Shown: positions 47,706 to 59,057, counted from the stretch's first letter. The stretch is 64,000 nucleotides of DNA from Pseudorasbora parva (GCF_024679245.1 NC_090177.1:39238303-39302302), one strand, 5' to 3'. Numbers and translations: made by a program. The notes: generated by a model not told the origin, from the sequence alone.

Positions 47706-48709
47706 GTACCCTACCACCTCCGGTGGTGGCTACCATCACTTCCGCTCGGGCCGAGTCCACGAGACAGGCCTATGCGTTGAAGTGGAACCTCTTCGTCAAT
47801 TGGTGCTCTTCTCGCCAAGAAGACCCCTGGAAATGCCCGATCTGGTCTGTGCTCTCTTTCCTCCAGGAAGGGTTGGATCGAAGGCTGTCTCCATCCGCCC
47901 TGAAGGTTTATGTGGCCGCTTTCGCCGCCTACCATGACCTCCTGGACGGGAAAACGGTAAGTAAGCACGACCTGGTCATCAGGTTCCTGAGGGGTGCGAG
48001 GAGACTACATCCTCCTCGTGCTCCTCTCGTACCCTCTTGGGACCTCTCAGTAGTTCTAAGTGCTCAGCAGAGGGCCCCATTTGAGCCTTTGCGGTCAGTA
48101 GATGTTAAGTTCTTGTCTATGAAGACAGCGCTCCTGACCGCACTGGCCTCCATCAAGAGGGTAGGGGACCTGCAGGCATTTTCGGTTGACGAAGCGTGCC
48201 TGGAATTCGGGCCGGCCGACTCTCACGTGATCCTGAGACCCCGGCCTGGATATGTGCCCAAGGTTCCCACCACTCCGTTCAGAGACCAGGTGGTGAACCT
48301 GCAAGCGCTGCCTTTGGAGGAGGCAGACCCAGCCTTGGCACTGCTCTGTCCAGTACGCGCCCTTCGCACTTACGTAGACAGGACGCAGTGTTTCAGGACC
48401 TCAGACCAGCTCTTTGTCTGTTATGGTGGGAAGCTGAAAGGGAAGGCTCTCTCAAAGCAAAGGCTGTCTCACTGGATAGTGGACACCATTGTTTTGGCTT
48501 ACCAGCAGCAGGGACGCCCATGTCCCCTTGGGGTCAGGGCCCATTCCACCCGGAGTGTGGCCTCCTCTTGGGCGTTAGCACATGGCGCTCCGCTGACAGA
48601 CATCTGCAGAGCTGCAGGCTGGGCGACACCAAACACATTCGCCAGGTTTTATAACCTCCGAGTGGAGCCTGTATCCGACTATGTACTCGCCTCTACAAGT
48701 GGCCGGTAA
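47174..48709 (+). CDS. DIRS tyrosine recombinase
   Basis: An intact 511-codon frame overlapping the 3' end of the RT-RNase H frame by about 530 bp in another phase, as usual in DIRS elements. The true start may lie downstream of 47174. The SAM-like core-binding region begins at STRQAYALKWNLFVNWC. Catalytic residues are present: Arg329 in SIKRVGDL, His457-x-x-Arg460 in RAHSTRSVA, the GWA box and Tyr493 in FARFYNL. It catalyses integration of the circular cDNA without target duplication. This is the only apparently intact mobile-element enzyme in the window, though its element's RT is interrupted. Confidence 0.9.
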   Translation: MESEAPEVPSCCPYPGDPEPCSRRALTGSANPWGVETPSPVGPADLGSVRGRTGRSVCLPRLVPLQPVLFPDRGHARHGCTGAQLAAGPTQVCVSPSEPSCTCSVQGQGGQGASHFGRPVLARPDLVPRTSAPCDSPSLANSSETRPTLSETGHPVAPASRSLEPPRVAPGQDAAGLSTLPPPVVATITSARAESTRQAYALKWNLFVNWCSSRQEDPWKCPIWSVLSFLQEGLDRRLSPSALKVYVAAFAAYHDLLDGKTVSKHDLVIRFLRGARRLHPPRAPLVPSWDLSVVLSAQQRAPFEPLRSVDVKFLSMKTALLTALASIKRVGDLQAFSVDEACLEFGPADSHVILRPRPGYVPKVPTTPFRDQVVNLQALPLEEADPALALLCPVRALRTYVDRTQCFRTSDQLFVCYGGKLKGKALSKQRLSHWIVDTIVLAYQQQGRPCPLGVRAHSTRSVASSWALAHGAPLTDICRAAGWATPNTFARFYNLRVEPVSDYVLASTSGR

Positions 48710-49232
48710 TGGATTGGCTCAGGTGTCTTCGCTTGCTCGCCATTCCACTCCACGGACTGGATACGTGCGATATTCTTCTCAGGTGAGTTCCCCGAGAGCC
48801 CTGAGCTCCTCCAGCACTGATGACGCCGACGCCAGTAAGTCTGCCCTTAGTCCAGACACTCGTGTCCGGCCAGGTGCCCCATGTGCATGGTTCCCCTCTG
48901 GCGACCCCCACATGTGTATTTCCACCGTAAGCCTCCCTGAGCGGGTGTATTCCCTTGGCAACCTTGCCACCCCCTGGGGTTAAAAAATCCACCTTCGGCT
49001 GGTACCCCAGTGATCTTCCGTATGCAGCCCTCCGGGGTCATACGTGTATCCCTAAGTCCTCCCTACGGGTAGGCATCTTGGCGCATATCTCCTCCTGGAA
49101 TATGCCTCCCAGTGTACCTTGGTATTTCTGTGTTAAGTAGAGGCCTTTGACCGTCCTATCTTGCATCAGGGCTCTCACGCTTGCGCAGGGCACTGGAAGA
49201 CAGCCGAGTGGCGTTATTACATTGGGACCCCC

Positions 49233-49613
49233 ATTCGTCAGTCACTGACGTTACGTCGGAGTGACTGAACGAAAGGGAACGTCTCGGTTACGTATGTAAC
49301 CCTCGTTCCCTGAGGAGGGAACGGAGACGTAACGTCCCGTTGCCACATCCGCTGTACCGCTGGAACGGAGTTCAACTTGGTTCCTCAGCAGGTAAAACAT
49401 AATGCGATGATGCCAGCTACTTCCTTATATACCCACGTGGGTAGGCGGAGTTACGCATGCAAATCTCGCATGCCCATAGCATTGGCACTGCCATTGGGCG
49501 CTTTCTAGTCTCGGAGATGACAGGCTTCTAAGCGAAACCCCCATTCGTCAGTCACTGACGTTACGTCTCCGTTCCCTCCTCAGGGAACGAGGGTTACATA
49601 CGTAACCGAGACG
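49233..49613 (+). repeat. DIRS internal complementary region and right terminal repeat
   Basis: 49233-49283 is the inverse of the element's left end (43797-43850). GTCTCGGTTACGTATGTAAC (49284) and its inverse GTTACATACGTAACCGAGAC (ending 49612) bracket a 330-bp inverted structure that includes the right terminal repeat. Confidence 0.85.
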
Positions 49614-49671
49614 TTTCTACTCATACAAAGCCATATGCTTTTTGCTGAAGAAACCCTTTAAATAGCACAAA

Positions 49672-50732
49672 CAGGGCCGGCTCTAGCTCTTTGGTTGCCC
49701 TAGGCGAGATGGAGTTTTGCGCCCCCCACCCCTCCACCCCACCCCACTCACTTTTATCGTCTCTATTCTAATTCAGCACATGTCTTTTTTCGTAGGCCTA
49801 ACTGAGAAGCACTTATTATTAAACACGTTCGACGCTTTATTTCCACTTTTCAAACATTTTCTCACTTTTTATTGAAAATAAATGCCTTTCCGATCTGATA
49901 TGTGATGGGAAAAGGGAATAGAGCGAGTGTGGTAAAAGGCAGGATCGAACCTCTGATCGAGATGCATCAAATCTTGATGCCATGCGTCTTACCACTACAC
50001 TACAGCCACTGTAAAGAATTTAGTGAACACAGCATATTTTTGTTTAATGTAAATAATATGGCGTCTATCGTTAGGCTGCTCCAGTAAAAAAAAAAAAAAA
50101 CGAGAGGCCGTATTTATTTCCTTCCGACGCCCACGTAGAGAGCGTTTGTACTTTTTATAAATAACATGCATACGTTACATTCATAACCAACTGGACTTTT
50201 TATATTTAAATGACATCCATGTAGGTTATTGTAGATTATTGTCAGTGAAGTTATGTTTGCAATACGTATAGTAATTATGTAGAAAACTAGCAAGTGATAG
50301 CTTAGTGACAATATTAATAATATTTATAAAATAAATATTAGTTAATAAGATTGATACTAAGTAATTTTATTTTGTTTGACAACTTATTGGCTGAGATAAG
50401 AAGACTAACCTCTATACTGGGCTTTCTTTCGATTTTCTTCCTTTCTTTTTTCTCTTTTTCCGTCCGTGCGTGGTTTAGGCGCCTCATTTTTGATGAACGC
50501 GCAAGATGAGCACTGATTATTCAATCTAATAATCAGGTTGATAAGTAATTAAACGTGTGGCTGAGGGGGCGCCCTATGACGATCTTGTTTAATGAACATT
50601 ATGTTGTATTTCGCTTGTTCCGATTCTATGCTTAATGGGAAGTAATGGGCGGCACTAGAGTGCGCTCGCGCCCCTAACACAATTGTCGCCCTAGGCGACC
50701 GCCTAGCTCGCCTATAGCAAACGCCGGCCCTG
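49672..50732. mobile_element. Non-autonomous hAT-like element, 8-bp TSD
   Basis: A 1061-bp element flanked by perfect AGCACAAA (49664-49671, 50733-50740). The ends begin CAGGGCCGGC on both sides, and both contain GCCCTAGGCGA. An 8-bp TSD and CAGGG ends fit the hAT superfamily. No transposase. It begins 58 bp after the DIRS element. Confidence 0.88.
49935..50012 (-). repeat. tRNA-like segment inside the hAT element
   Basis: On the minus strand, GCTGTAGTGTAGTGGTAAGAC resembles an A box and GAGGTTCGATCCTGC a B box, 50 bp apart. Stems pair poorly, so it is a tRNA-derived or mimic sequence rather than a tRNA gene. Confidence 0.4.
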
Positions 50733-51061
50733 AGCACAAATATACTCGAATATACTATCTTTTTAATCTCACTTTATTAACCAAAGCCTAACCTCCAATA
50801 ATCCAATTCAACCATACGAATAAGCAAAAATGACTTTAGTTAAACATCATATTTTGTTGTTTATATTGCTGAAGTAAGAGTGATCCAATTACTTGAATTA
50901 ACATTTCTCAAAAGTAACGTAATGCATTACTTTCCATAAAAAGTAACTAATTCAATTAATAAATTTTTGCGAGTTTTGCATTACTTTTAAAAGTAACTTT
51001 TGCTTATATTGCTGTATGCTTATATTTAGAAAATAACGTTTTATCCACCTTGTCTTTTCAG

Positions 51062-51406
51062 CTGTATTGAGAGCAGCATGTGCTACGACAGCGATGAGAC
51101 TAACGCCCGCAGTCTGTCCAACCGTTCCTCTCCTCTCTCCTGGCGCCAAGGCCAGTCCAGCCCTCGCCTGCAGGCCGGCGACGCCCCCTCCTCTGGGGTC
51201 TCCGCCCACTCACTGCCCATCCGAGCGGCGACGCAGATCAGCCACCTGCAGCGCATCCAGCTCATCGAGGGCCTGGACGCCGCAGACGATGACCTGGCTG
51301 ACCTCAAGTCTGGCTACCTCAGCGACGGCCCCCTGACGGGCAAGAGCCAACCAGAAGATGATGAGGATGATGATGTCGACGTCGATGATGATGACCTAGC
51401 CAATAG
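51062..51406 (+). CDS. nav1: NAV1 coding exon 3
   Basis: A 345-bp internal exon. The acceptor CTTGTCTTTTCAG ends at 51061 and the donor AATAG|GTGAGT begins at 51407. The two carried-over bases plus C make Ser288. The exon then reads SCIESSMCYDSDETNARSLS, RSSPLSWRQGQSSPRLQAGD, a Q-I-S-H-L-Q-R-I-Q-L-I-E-G-L segment and DLKSGYLSD, ending in the very acidic PEDDEDDDVDVDDDDLA (to residue 402, phase 2). The order of CYDSD, SSPLSW, SSPRLQAGDAP and DLKSGY blocks matches vertebrate NAV1. Compared with the mammalian protein as I remember it, roughly 20 residues between AGDAPS and the SHL segment are missing and the acidic tail is longer. No acceptor for the next exon was recognised before the window ends. 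Confidence 0.92.
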
Positions 51407-51532
51407 GTGAGTATTTGTACCTTTTTTAGTCTTTGCTGATATTATGGAAATATATACAACATGTTTGATGGATCGCATTTCAATAATATATTATTGAAAA
51501 AAAATGTGTGTCTAATTTAAGCAATACCATTT

Positions 51533-51928
51533 AAAAGTTTGGGGTCACTAGGAGTTTTTTTTTTTTTGTTGTTAAGGAATGAATACTTTTATTCAGCAAA
51601 AACTCATTAAACTGATCAAAAGTGCCAGTAAAGACATTACTACTGTTACAAAAGTTTTTTATTTCAAATAAATACTGATAATGTGACACTGAAGACAGGA
51701 GTATTGCTGAGAAAATTCAGCTTTTGTTCACAGGAATAAATAACATTTTAAAATACATTAAAATGAAAACAGTCATTTCAAATTGTAATAATATTTACAC
51801 AATATACTGTAACAATATTACAGTTTTTACTGTATTTTTGATCAAATAAATGAAGTGTTAATAAATATAAGAGATTTCTTTTTACATTAAACAATCTTAC
51901 CAACATTACCAACCCCAAACTTTTGAAA
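51533..51928. mobile_element. MITE with AAAAGTTTGGGGT ends
   Basis: The left end AAAAGTTTGGGGTCACTAGG and the right end, inverted, CAAAAGTTTGGGGTTGGTAA are inverse. The AT-rich interior contains no gene. It begins about 125 bp after NAV1 exon 3. A TTCAAAAGTTTG fragment at about 2990 is similar. Confidence 0.7.
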
Positions 51929-51932
51929 ATAG

Positions 51933-51992
51933 TGGATGGATGGATGGATGGATGGATGGACAAGAATGATAGATAGATAGATGTATAGATAT

Positions 51993-52050
<58 letters not shown>

Positions 52051-52178
52051 GGATGGATGGATGGATGGATGGATGGATGGATGGATGGATGGATGGATGG
52101 ATGGATGGATGGATGGATGGATGGATGGATGGATGGATGGATGGATGGATGGATGGATGGATGGATGGATGGATGGAA
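51933..52178. repeat. (GGAT)n / (GATA)n compound microsatellite
   Basis: GGAT units at 51933-51960, GATA units at about 51967-52048, then GGAT units to 52178. About 58 tetranucleotides in all. Confidence 0.97.
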
Positions 52179-53027
52179 ATTGTAATAGTTTTATATTAAT
52201 GCTGTACTTATAATATTAATAGTGTCTAATAGAGGCTACACAATTATAAAGAAGATAAATGTTTCACACACAATGTTTCACATGATAAATGTTTTGATTT
52301 TATCAATAATTAAAGGCTATTAATATCCTACAAGTCAAATGTTGAATGATTTCATTGGCTGATTTATTGTCAGCCTGAGGCCTCCTAAAGAGCAATCATG
52401 TCACAATCAGATAAGGGTCTCTTCTGGAGCCATATGTGCCATCTTCAGGTCCCCATCAGAGCTGGCTGTGTCCCCCGAGGGGCCCGTGCAGAGCCGCCTC
52501 TCATTTCCAGTGTCCGTGCAGGAGACTGCTCATTGTTGGAGCTGTAGTGTTGAATGCGTTTGTGCGTTTTCTGTTTAAACACAAAACTAGGAAATGACAG
52601 AGGAAAAGAGATGTGTTTGCTTAAGCGGTCAGCCAGGCTTTGATGTCGCCCTCTCTTAACCTGCGCTGTTGCTTTAGTCTGATGAAGAATCGCCACTGCG
52701 AAGTGAGAGAGTTCACGATCCTGCATTCACATCTGAGAGTACTTCACCGTGAGTTTGACACCGCTTCAGATCCAATGAGTATTCTACTTCAGTTGATCAC
52801 AATCTAACATAACGCTCATAAAACTGCATGGCGGTTTCCAGCAGAAATGCACCCTATACACAAGACAACACATTTGACAATAGCTTCTGTTATTTTAAGG
52901 ATTTTAAGGAACTTTATCCGTGTTATCCAGCTGGGTAAAAATACAGTTTAATTATTTAGGTTATTTAGCCAAAACAAAAGACTCTTTTTAGCTGATTATT
53001 TTAATGAATAGTTAAAAGTAAAGTTAA

Positions 53028-53857
53028 AGGTGCAATAGGTGATTCTCTACAGAAACGTTTTTTGTTATGCTGGTTAAAAACAAAGACTTGATATATAAAG
53101 ATAAATATGGTGAATAAGCCCCGCCTTCTAAATGTAAGAGCCAATCGTTGATTGGTAAAGTCATCGCATCACTGCAGCTGCCGTTAGAAGCTCGGGTTGC
53201 TATAGAGACAGGCAGGGCTGTGAGACGCGCATTTTTTTTATGATTCGAGTGTTTAAAAACTAAATTTATGAGACAGTTGATGCCAGGTTTCATTGGGGAT
53301 TTCAAATATGAGATTAAATCGAAGCCTGGCGAACAGTTTCAGAGAATCTGATCGTTCCCCATTCATAGAGATAGGAGCTGCACTTGCATGGTTTCAAAGA
53401 TGGCCGCCGAGTGAAATGACTTGTCTTAAAGGGACTTTGTTGAAAGTCTACACATATCCTGATAGCAATCATTATGTCAGGCGGTCTAAATGTACTTTTA
53501 TAAATATATATGTTGTTTGTGGAAGGCGTAGGACCATCAATTTTTGCTTTCGGTCCGAATGAAATGATAACGTGTTCCCTGACAGTCAACGTGTGTTAGC
53601 ATACTAATGCGCAGCCTGTTCACGCAGGCATCATCGCTCACGGACACTGTGAAGAAGCGAGAATGGCAGGCAAGCAGTTGTTTGCATTCGTTATTGTAGT
53701 CCTGTTACTCACTGTACTGCAACGTTTACTCAGGTGAATAACACATCTCTGGTCGTCCATGTGTTTTGGAGGAGGCGTGGCTTCGGGCGGCGATTTACAG
53801 GGAGGGTGGGATCGCATGCTCTCAATGCTAGCAGGCTTCATATCAACTATTGCACCT
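53028..53857. mobile_element. TTAA-flanked element (AGGTGCAATAG ends)
   Basis: An 830-bp element with TTAA at 53024-53027 and 53858-53861. Ends AGGTGCAATAGGTGAT and, inverted from the right, AGGTGCAATAGTTGAT. Related to the reverse fragment at 22262-22640. No transposase seen. Confidence 0.85.
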
Positions 53858-54515
53858 TTAAGAGTTCCTGGTTTGAATCAGTCTGCAACACTGTCTTGTA
53901 TAGTCAGGTTAACGTGAACACCTTTGTTGACCTGGAACAACATTCCAATCAACCAATCAGATTTGAGGGATATGTTTACATTTAATGTCAAGTTTAGGCT
54001 TACAACCAGGGTTAGGTGCTTCTAACATCAGTGTTATTCACCATCATTTCCCTCTGATTTTAGGGATGACTTATGGGCAGGGTTAGGTTTAGGGGCAAGG
54101 ATAGTGTTCGATAAATATAATTTATTCATAAAAGCATAATAATTGGAATACAAACAAGTATAATAAGATGAAATAGGTGAAATCTGTAGGCATAGGGTAG
54201 GTGAAATCTGTATTCTGGGCTCTAAAAATCTGCCAACAAAATATGCTGACGCTTTTCTGGGCTTGTGGCTGGTTAGGACAAAAACTCATTTTTACAGGAG
54301 GAGATTATATCCCACTTGGTTCAGAATTGTTGTTACATTTAATACCATGAAGAAAACATCTTGTTTCTTGTCCTAGCTAAAGCTGAATTGAGAGTAACTT
54401 CTCTGAATAAGGTTTATGACCTATTATTTATTTATTTTTGTGCAGTTTCCCTTCACTCTCTTGTTTGGTCCGAGCCAGATTTTCGACGGACAGTCGGATC
54501 TACTCTAGAGGTTTA

Positions 54516-56149
54516 CAGTCCCTGACAAAAGTCTTGTCGCTTATCTGTTTTCTAGAAATACCTGATATTAACCTGACTTTTAATTAATTCATTGGTGTTA
54601 GAAATAGCTCATATGAAAAGCTAAAACCCTCCCAAATGATGTTTAATGCACTGAAATAAATAATTTTCATAGAAAAAATATTTATAATTTAATCAAGACA
54701 GAAAGGTCAAATTTTGGCAAGACAAAAGTTTTGTCGCCTATACAGAAATTGAACAAATTTACTGCAAATACAAAAATATGTCAGCAAATTAAGTTGTGGT
54801 GCTGTGAGATCCAAATTTAATATCTTGTATGACTTCCATGAGCTTGAAGGACTGCATCCATGCGGTTTGGCAAGGATTCATACAATTTATTGATGAAGTC
54901 ATCAGGAATAGCTAAGAAAGCAGTCTTGCATGCCTCCCAGAGTTCATCAATATTCTTTGGTTTCGTCTTCCATGCGTCCTCTTTCATCCTACCCCACATA
55001 TGCTCAATGATGTTCATGTCTGGTGACTGGGCTGGCCAATCCTGGAGCATCTTGATCTTCTTCGCCTTGAGGAACTTTGATGTGGAGATGGAAGTATGCG
55101 TTGCACCGTCCTGCTGCAGAATTTGGCCTCTTTTATGGTTGCTATATATAAGAGGTAGCTAAGATTTCTTGGTATTTTAGACTATTGATGTTGCCTTCCA
55201 CCCTGCAGATCTCTCGCACACCCCCATACTGGATGTAACCCCAGACCATGATTTTTCCACCACCAAACTTCACTGTTTTCTGGGTGAATCTCGGATCCAT
55301 TCTGGCTCCAGTAGGTCTCCTGCAATATTTGACTGTGGTGTAATTCAACAGAAGATTAATCTGAAAAATCCACCTTCTGCCACTTTTCCAGCGTCCATCC
55401 TTTTAGCAGGCTGTGGGCCTTGGCAAATGCCACACGGTTTTTCAATTGTCTTTTGTTTAGTGCTGGCTTCTGGGCACTGATTCGACCATGGAGGCCATTT
55501 CGAGACAGAATCCGACAAACTGTTCTGGTTGACACAGGGACTTCAGGTGACCAGGTCTCGTGGAGCTCTGCTACAGTGGAAAATGGGCTGGCCTTGGATT
55601 TTCGAGCCAACAAACGGTCCTCTTGAGCAGTTGTCTTGCGGGGTCTGCCTGACCTGGGCTTGTCAAAAACGTCTCCAGTCTCTTCAAATCTTTTTTTTAT
55701 CCTCTGTACTTGACGCTGAGACACATTGAAGGTGTCTGCCACATCAGCAGTGGATCTGGTCTTCAGCCTCTTGATAATCAAAACTTTAGTCTCAGGGTGA
55801 ATCTTAGGCATGTTTGCAGAGGTCTAGTTGCAGTTGATGTGAAGGTCTAGCGTACTGGGGTTCTTTTTATACACACTTGAGACCTAATTGATCCATTATT
55901 AGTCACAGGTGAAGCTCATATGACAAGGTGACAACACTTATGTCTTTGCAAAAATTGACTCAATGGGCTTTACCAAGCTGTGAATATTAGAATACTTTTT
56001 GAAAGTTTAGTTTTTCACTGAAACATTATCACAAACGCTGGTGGGATTAAAATGAGCCATTTCTTGTAAAAAAATCTTGATTAGAAATATATTTCAGTGG
56101 CACTTTAGGTCAATTTGTACACAAGCGACAAGACTTTTGTCAGGGATTG
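54516..56149 (-). mobile_element. Tc1/mariner element, copy D
   Basis: A 1.63-kb element with inverted ends CAGTCCCTGACAAAAGTCTT / CAATCCCTGACAAAAGTCTT and TA duplications at 54514-54515 and 56150-56151. It is full length for a Tc1 element, and its right TIR region repeats the motif AAGCGACAAGACTTTTGTC. Confidence 0.93.
54817..55811 (-). pseudogene. Tc1-family transposase, interrupted by stops
   Basis: Minus strand. It starts MPKIHPETKVLIIKRLKTRS at 55811, with a paired-like DNA-binding domain and the GRPRKT linker motif. At about 55357 the frame reads VDFSD-stop where VDFSDES is expected, a GAA-to-TAA nonsense right after the first catalytic Asp. A frameshift follows, then GGGKIMVWGYIQYGG, a stop after LATSYI, QQDGA (second Asp, about 55110) and NIIEHMWGRMKEDAW (Glu). 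It ends AVLQAHGSHTRY at 54817. Inactive. Confidence 0.9.
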
Positions 56150-56959
56150 TATATTAGTCTTTGTCTGGTTTGTCCTCTTCTTGCTGGACTTCTCCGATGA
56201 CGAGCTGATTTGTTAGTTTGTGCTCCGCTGTCCCTCTGGGAGGCGTGCTGAGATCTGTACTGAGTTGCCAAGGTGACTGAGTGCACGACAGGCCATGCAT
56301 GTTATCAGCTCATTACAGCGCACACAGGAAGCTGAACACCAGGTCAAAACTTTACTGTGGCAAACAACATCCTGATATACACCGTCAGTTGACATCACAT
56401 GATAAATACTACATTATATTTTCCTCATTGTATTCAGTTTTTAAATGTACTTATTTTTATTTGATTAGGGATCAAAGTCGACGTCAGGCAGAAACCCTGT
56501 ATCTCCATAATTTGTCATTAATGTTTTTTTCCATAAATCCTTACTATTGATCAGCCTTCACGTCTTTCTGTGGGTTTTGCAAAAACAACCAAAGAAAAAT
56601 ATTAAAAAGAGCTTGTGATTAAACCTCGTAACGCCATTGGATCCTCAAACTGTCAGTCAAACATCATAACTCCGCCCACCCCAATCCGTGAATGAAGTGC
56701 TGCACTCAGTTTGGACCATCTCTGCTTGTTTGCAGAACAAGGCTTAATAAAGAACTGGTTGTTATTAATAAGTACAGCATTTTCTTCACTCACTATATAC
56801 ATAAACTTCCCTAATCCCTACTAAAAAAAAGTGCTGTTTGGATTTAAATAGGCAAATGCTATGGTTGTATCATTATTGCAGTGATTATTATGTTTCTAGC
56901 ATGTTATATGATTGGCAACATTTCTTCTAACCCTGAACGATGGAGTGTGTAGCTTTACG

Positions 56960-57295
56960 CATAAAAACGCATACCTCCAGGATGTCCTTCACTACCCTCC
57001 TCCTCATTCATTTTTTAAAGTTAGACATCAGCCTTCTTAGTATTTCTCAATCAATTCATTATAAACAATATAATAAGAAAAAAATATGAAATTATAAAAA
57101 AAATGAATGTTTTCCTATTGAGTTAAAAAAAAATTGTATCGCTAACGACCTGAGGTGTGTAACAGTGTAAGTATATTTTTTTCTGCACACCAATAATTGA
57201 CTCTCTGATGACTGAATAAGTGCAGTTCACCGTTATTCCTCAAGGTGGCGATGTCTGACACACAATGATGAAGTGACGTTTCACTCATAGTTACC
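56960..57295 (-). repeat. Same interspersed repeat, copy 2 (reverse)
   Basis: Reverse complement of 31030-31340: CGCATACCTCCAGGATGTCC, TTCTTAGTATTTCTCAATCA, CGACCTGAGGTGTGTAACAG and GACTCTCTGATGACTGAATA match in order. Confidence 0.72.
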
Positions 57296-57597
57296 GCAGG
57301 CAGAAATTCCCTGGTCAGAAACCTCAACTCCGTTTAAAGTTTGACTCCTTTGGCAATATGTTAATAATATAATGATGCATGCAAGTCAAGTCTCTGCCTG
57401 TTTTTTTTTTTTTTCATTTCATGAAAAGTAGCTTTTTTGGAGATACAAGGTTTCTGCCCAGCTGCGACATTATTAGACATACACAATCAGGCATAACATT
57501 ATGACACAGGTGAAGTGAATAACACTGAATATTTCTCAGGCATCAGGCATCAAGTGAACATTTTATCCTCAAAGTTGATGTGTTAGGAGCAGAAAAA

Positions 57598-57873
57598 ATG
57601 GGCAAGCCTAAGGAATTAAATGAGTTTGACAAGAGCCAAATTGTGACGGCTAGACGACTGGGTCAGAGCATCTCCAAAACTGCAGCTCTTGTGGGCTGTT
57701 CCCGGTCTGCAGTGGTCAGTCTCTATCAAAAGTGCTCCAAGAGGAACAGTGGAGAACCGGCCACAGGGTCATGGGCGGCCAAGGCTCATTGATGCACGTG
57801 TGGAGCGAAGGCTGACCCGTGTGGTCCGATCAAACAGACGAGCTACTGGAGCTCAAACTGCTCAAGAAGTTAA
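57598..57873 (+). pseudogene. Tc1-family transposase, N-terminal part
   Basis: Starts [20 protein letters not shown]. The helix-turn-helix reads [21 protein letters not shown] frameshift near 57760-57775 moves reading to [20 protein letters not shown] and TGAQTAQEV, which ends at the TTAA insertion point. The catalytic domain is absent from the window. Confidence 0.85.
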
Positions 57874-58512
57874 AGGTGGCCTAGAATGAGTTGAAACAAT
57901 ATGTTAAATTGTTCTCTGATATCTACATAAAGGGTATGTGGCTTATTTAAGGGCAAAAAATGTCCAGATACAGTTTTACAGGTCCATTTACAAGCCTATA
58001 AATTGTCCCTAGGATGTAATGCTCTCTTTTTGCCTTATTTGGAAGAGTCATTAATATGAATGTTGGCCTCTGCTCTGATTGGCTTATTTCAGCAGCTCAC
58101 AGCACACAGCAGTTCAGTTGTTCAGCGAAGCGGTCGTGAGTCCTGACCGTCCTGACAGAACATGGAAATTGATCAAATGCAGCTTATTTGTTTATTGGGG
58201 TTTTCAGATCATCCGCGCACGAGAGAGAGCTCGCATGCATATGGTTGCCAGATTGGACATGTTTAGGTAAAACACCGGACAGTATACAGGTTTCTTTTTA
58301 CAGAAAAGCTCTATTTAGGGGATTTAAATGACTGAAATCTGGTATTATAATAAACATCAACCATGACTGTTGACATTTTTATCTGTGGGAAGGGTAGAAA
58401 AGTCCTCGCGTCCCCTGCAGAACCTGGAACATGACATGTGTCCACGAGCTGCCGTTTTACTATCCTCGAGTGTCTTGTTTATCTGCAGTCATGCACAAGA
58501 TTTATATAAGAA

Positions 58513-58733
58513 CACTGTAAAAAAAAAGGCAAATTTTGAACTTTTGCAGTAGAATCGACTTGGATGTTTAAGTTATTTCAACTTAAATTATGTTAAACTG
58601 ACTTTAAAAAAATGAGTTACATCTTGTATAACTAATAAAAACAAGTTTAACATTGCTCAACTTATTTTGATGAGTTAAAACAATGTAAAAACATATGTTG
58701 TCATAACTTATTGAACATAATTTTTTTACAGTG
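58513..58733. mobile_element. CACTGTAAAAA-ended MITE, copy 1
   Basis: A 221-bp AT-rich element with inverted ends CACTGTAAAAAAA / TTTTTTTACAGTG, nested in the TTAA element at 57874-60097. It is related in ends and composition to the copy at 40452-40735. No clean TSD was seen. Confidence 0.6.
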
Positions 58734-58796
58734 AAGGAGGAGGTAATGGTGTTTGAGGCTTACAGTATGTGATGGCCATGTACTGCCCTTACGAAA

Positions 58797-59057
58797 GGAA
58801 AATATATTTACCAATATATTACTTGAAATATATTTTAATATATTGTAAATATATGGAATAATATATTGATGGTATTATAAAATATATTATATATTCATGT
58901 AATATATTGCAAAATATACAAATGATTGCCGCTTTCAATATATTGCAATATATTGGAAAATATAAATATTAAATCCCATATATGTGAATATATTGCCTAA
59001 TGAATTGCATGATATTTTCCAATATACCGCAATATATTTTTTGTTTCGTAACGGTTG
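58797..59057. repeat. AT-rich inverted-end repeat (ATATATT-type)
   Basis: About 260 bp rich in variants of TATATTGCAATATATTGG, bounded by TTACGAAAGG and, inverted, GTTACGAAAC. It looks like a small MITE or satellite-like unit; a family name is not assigned. Confidence 0.5.

Larger units (their letters stand above)
43796..49613 (+). mobile_element. DIRS-type tyrosine-recombinase retrotransposon, nearly complete
   Basis: A 5.8-kb element. The left terminal repeat (about 43829-44000) is the inverse of the right one (about 49382-49556). An internal complementary region at 49233-49283 is the inverse of the extreme left end (43797-43850), the layout expected for DIRS replication through a circular intermediate. 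Between them lie a gag-RT-RNase H frame and an overlapping tyrosine recombinase. There are no LTRs, integrase or TSD, as typical for DIRS. It is GC-rich relative to the intron. Confidence 0.9.
33145..51061 (+). other. nav1: NAV1 intron 2
   Basis: A 17.9-kb GT-AG intron. It carries the TIR element at 33.3 kb, the G/T-rich minisatellite region, two DIRS-derived segments, a THAP-bearing TTAA element and a hAT-like MITE. The DIRS element alone accounts for about a third of it. The stretches 37265-38690 and 40740-42560 contain no gene that I can support. Confidence 0.9.

Noticed and set aside
49935..50012. Functional tRNA gene
   Set aside because: A- and B-box-like motifs are present, but acceptor and T stems do not pair well and it sits inside a MITE; kept only as a tRNA-like segment.
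52441..52745. Possible NAV1 exon 4 (SSPSEL-like and acidic-looking pieces)
   Set aside because: No acceptor/donor pair in correct phase and no match to the expected WDESSS-type continuation of NAV1.
57400..57475. Duplicate of a stretch at about 60634-60710 (TTTCCTGAAAAGTAGC…GAGGTTTC)
   Set aside because: Clear similarity, but too short to define an element or its ends.
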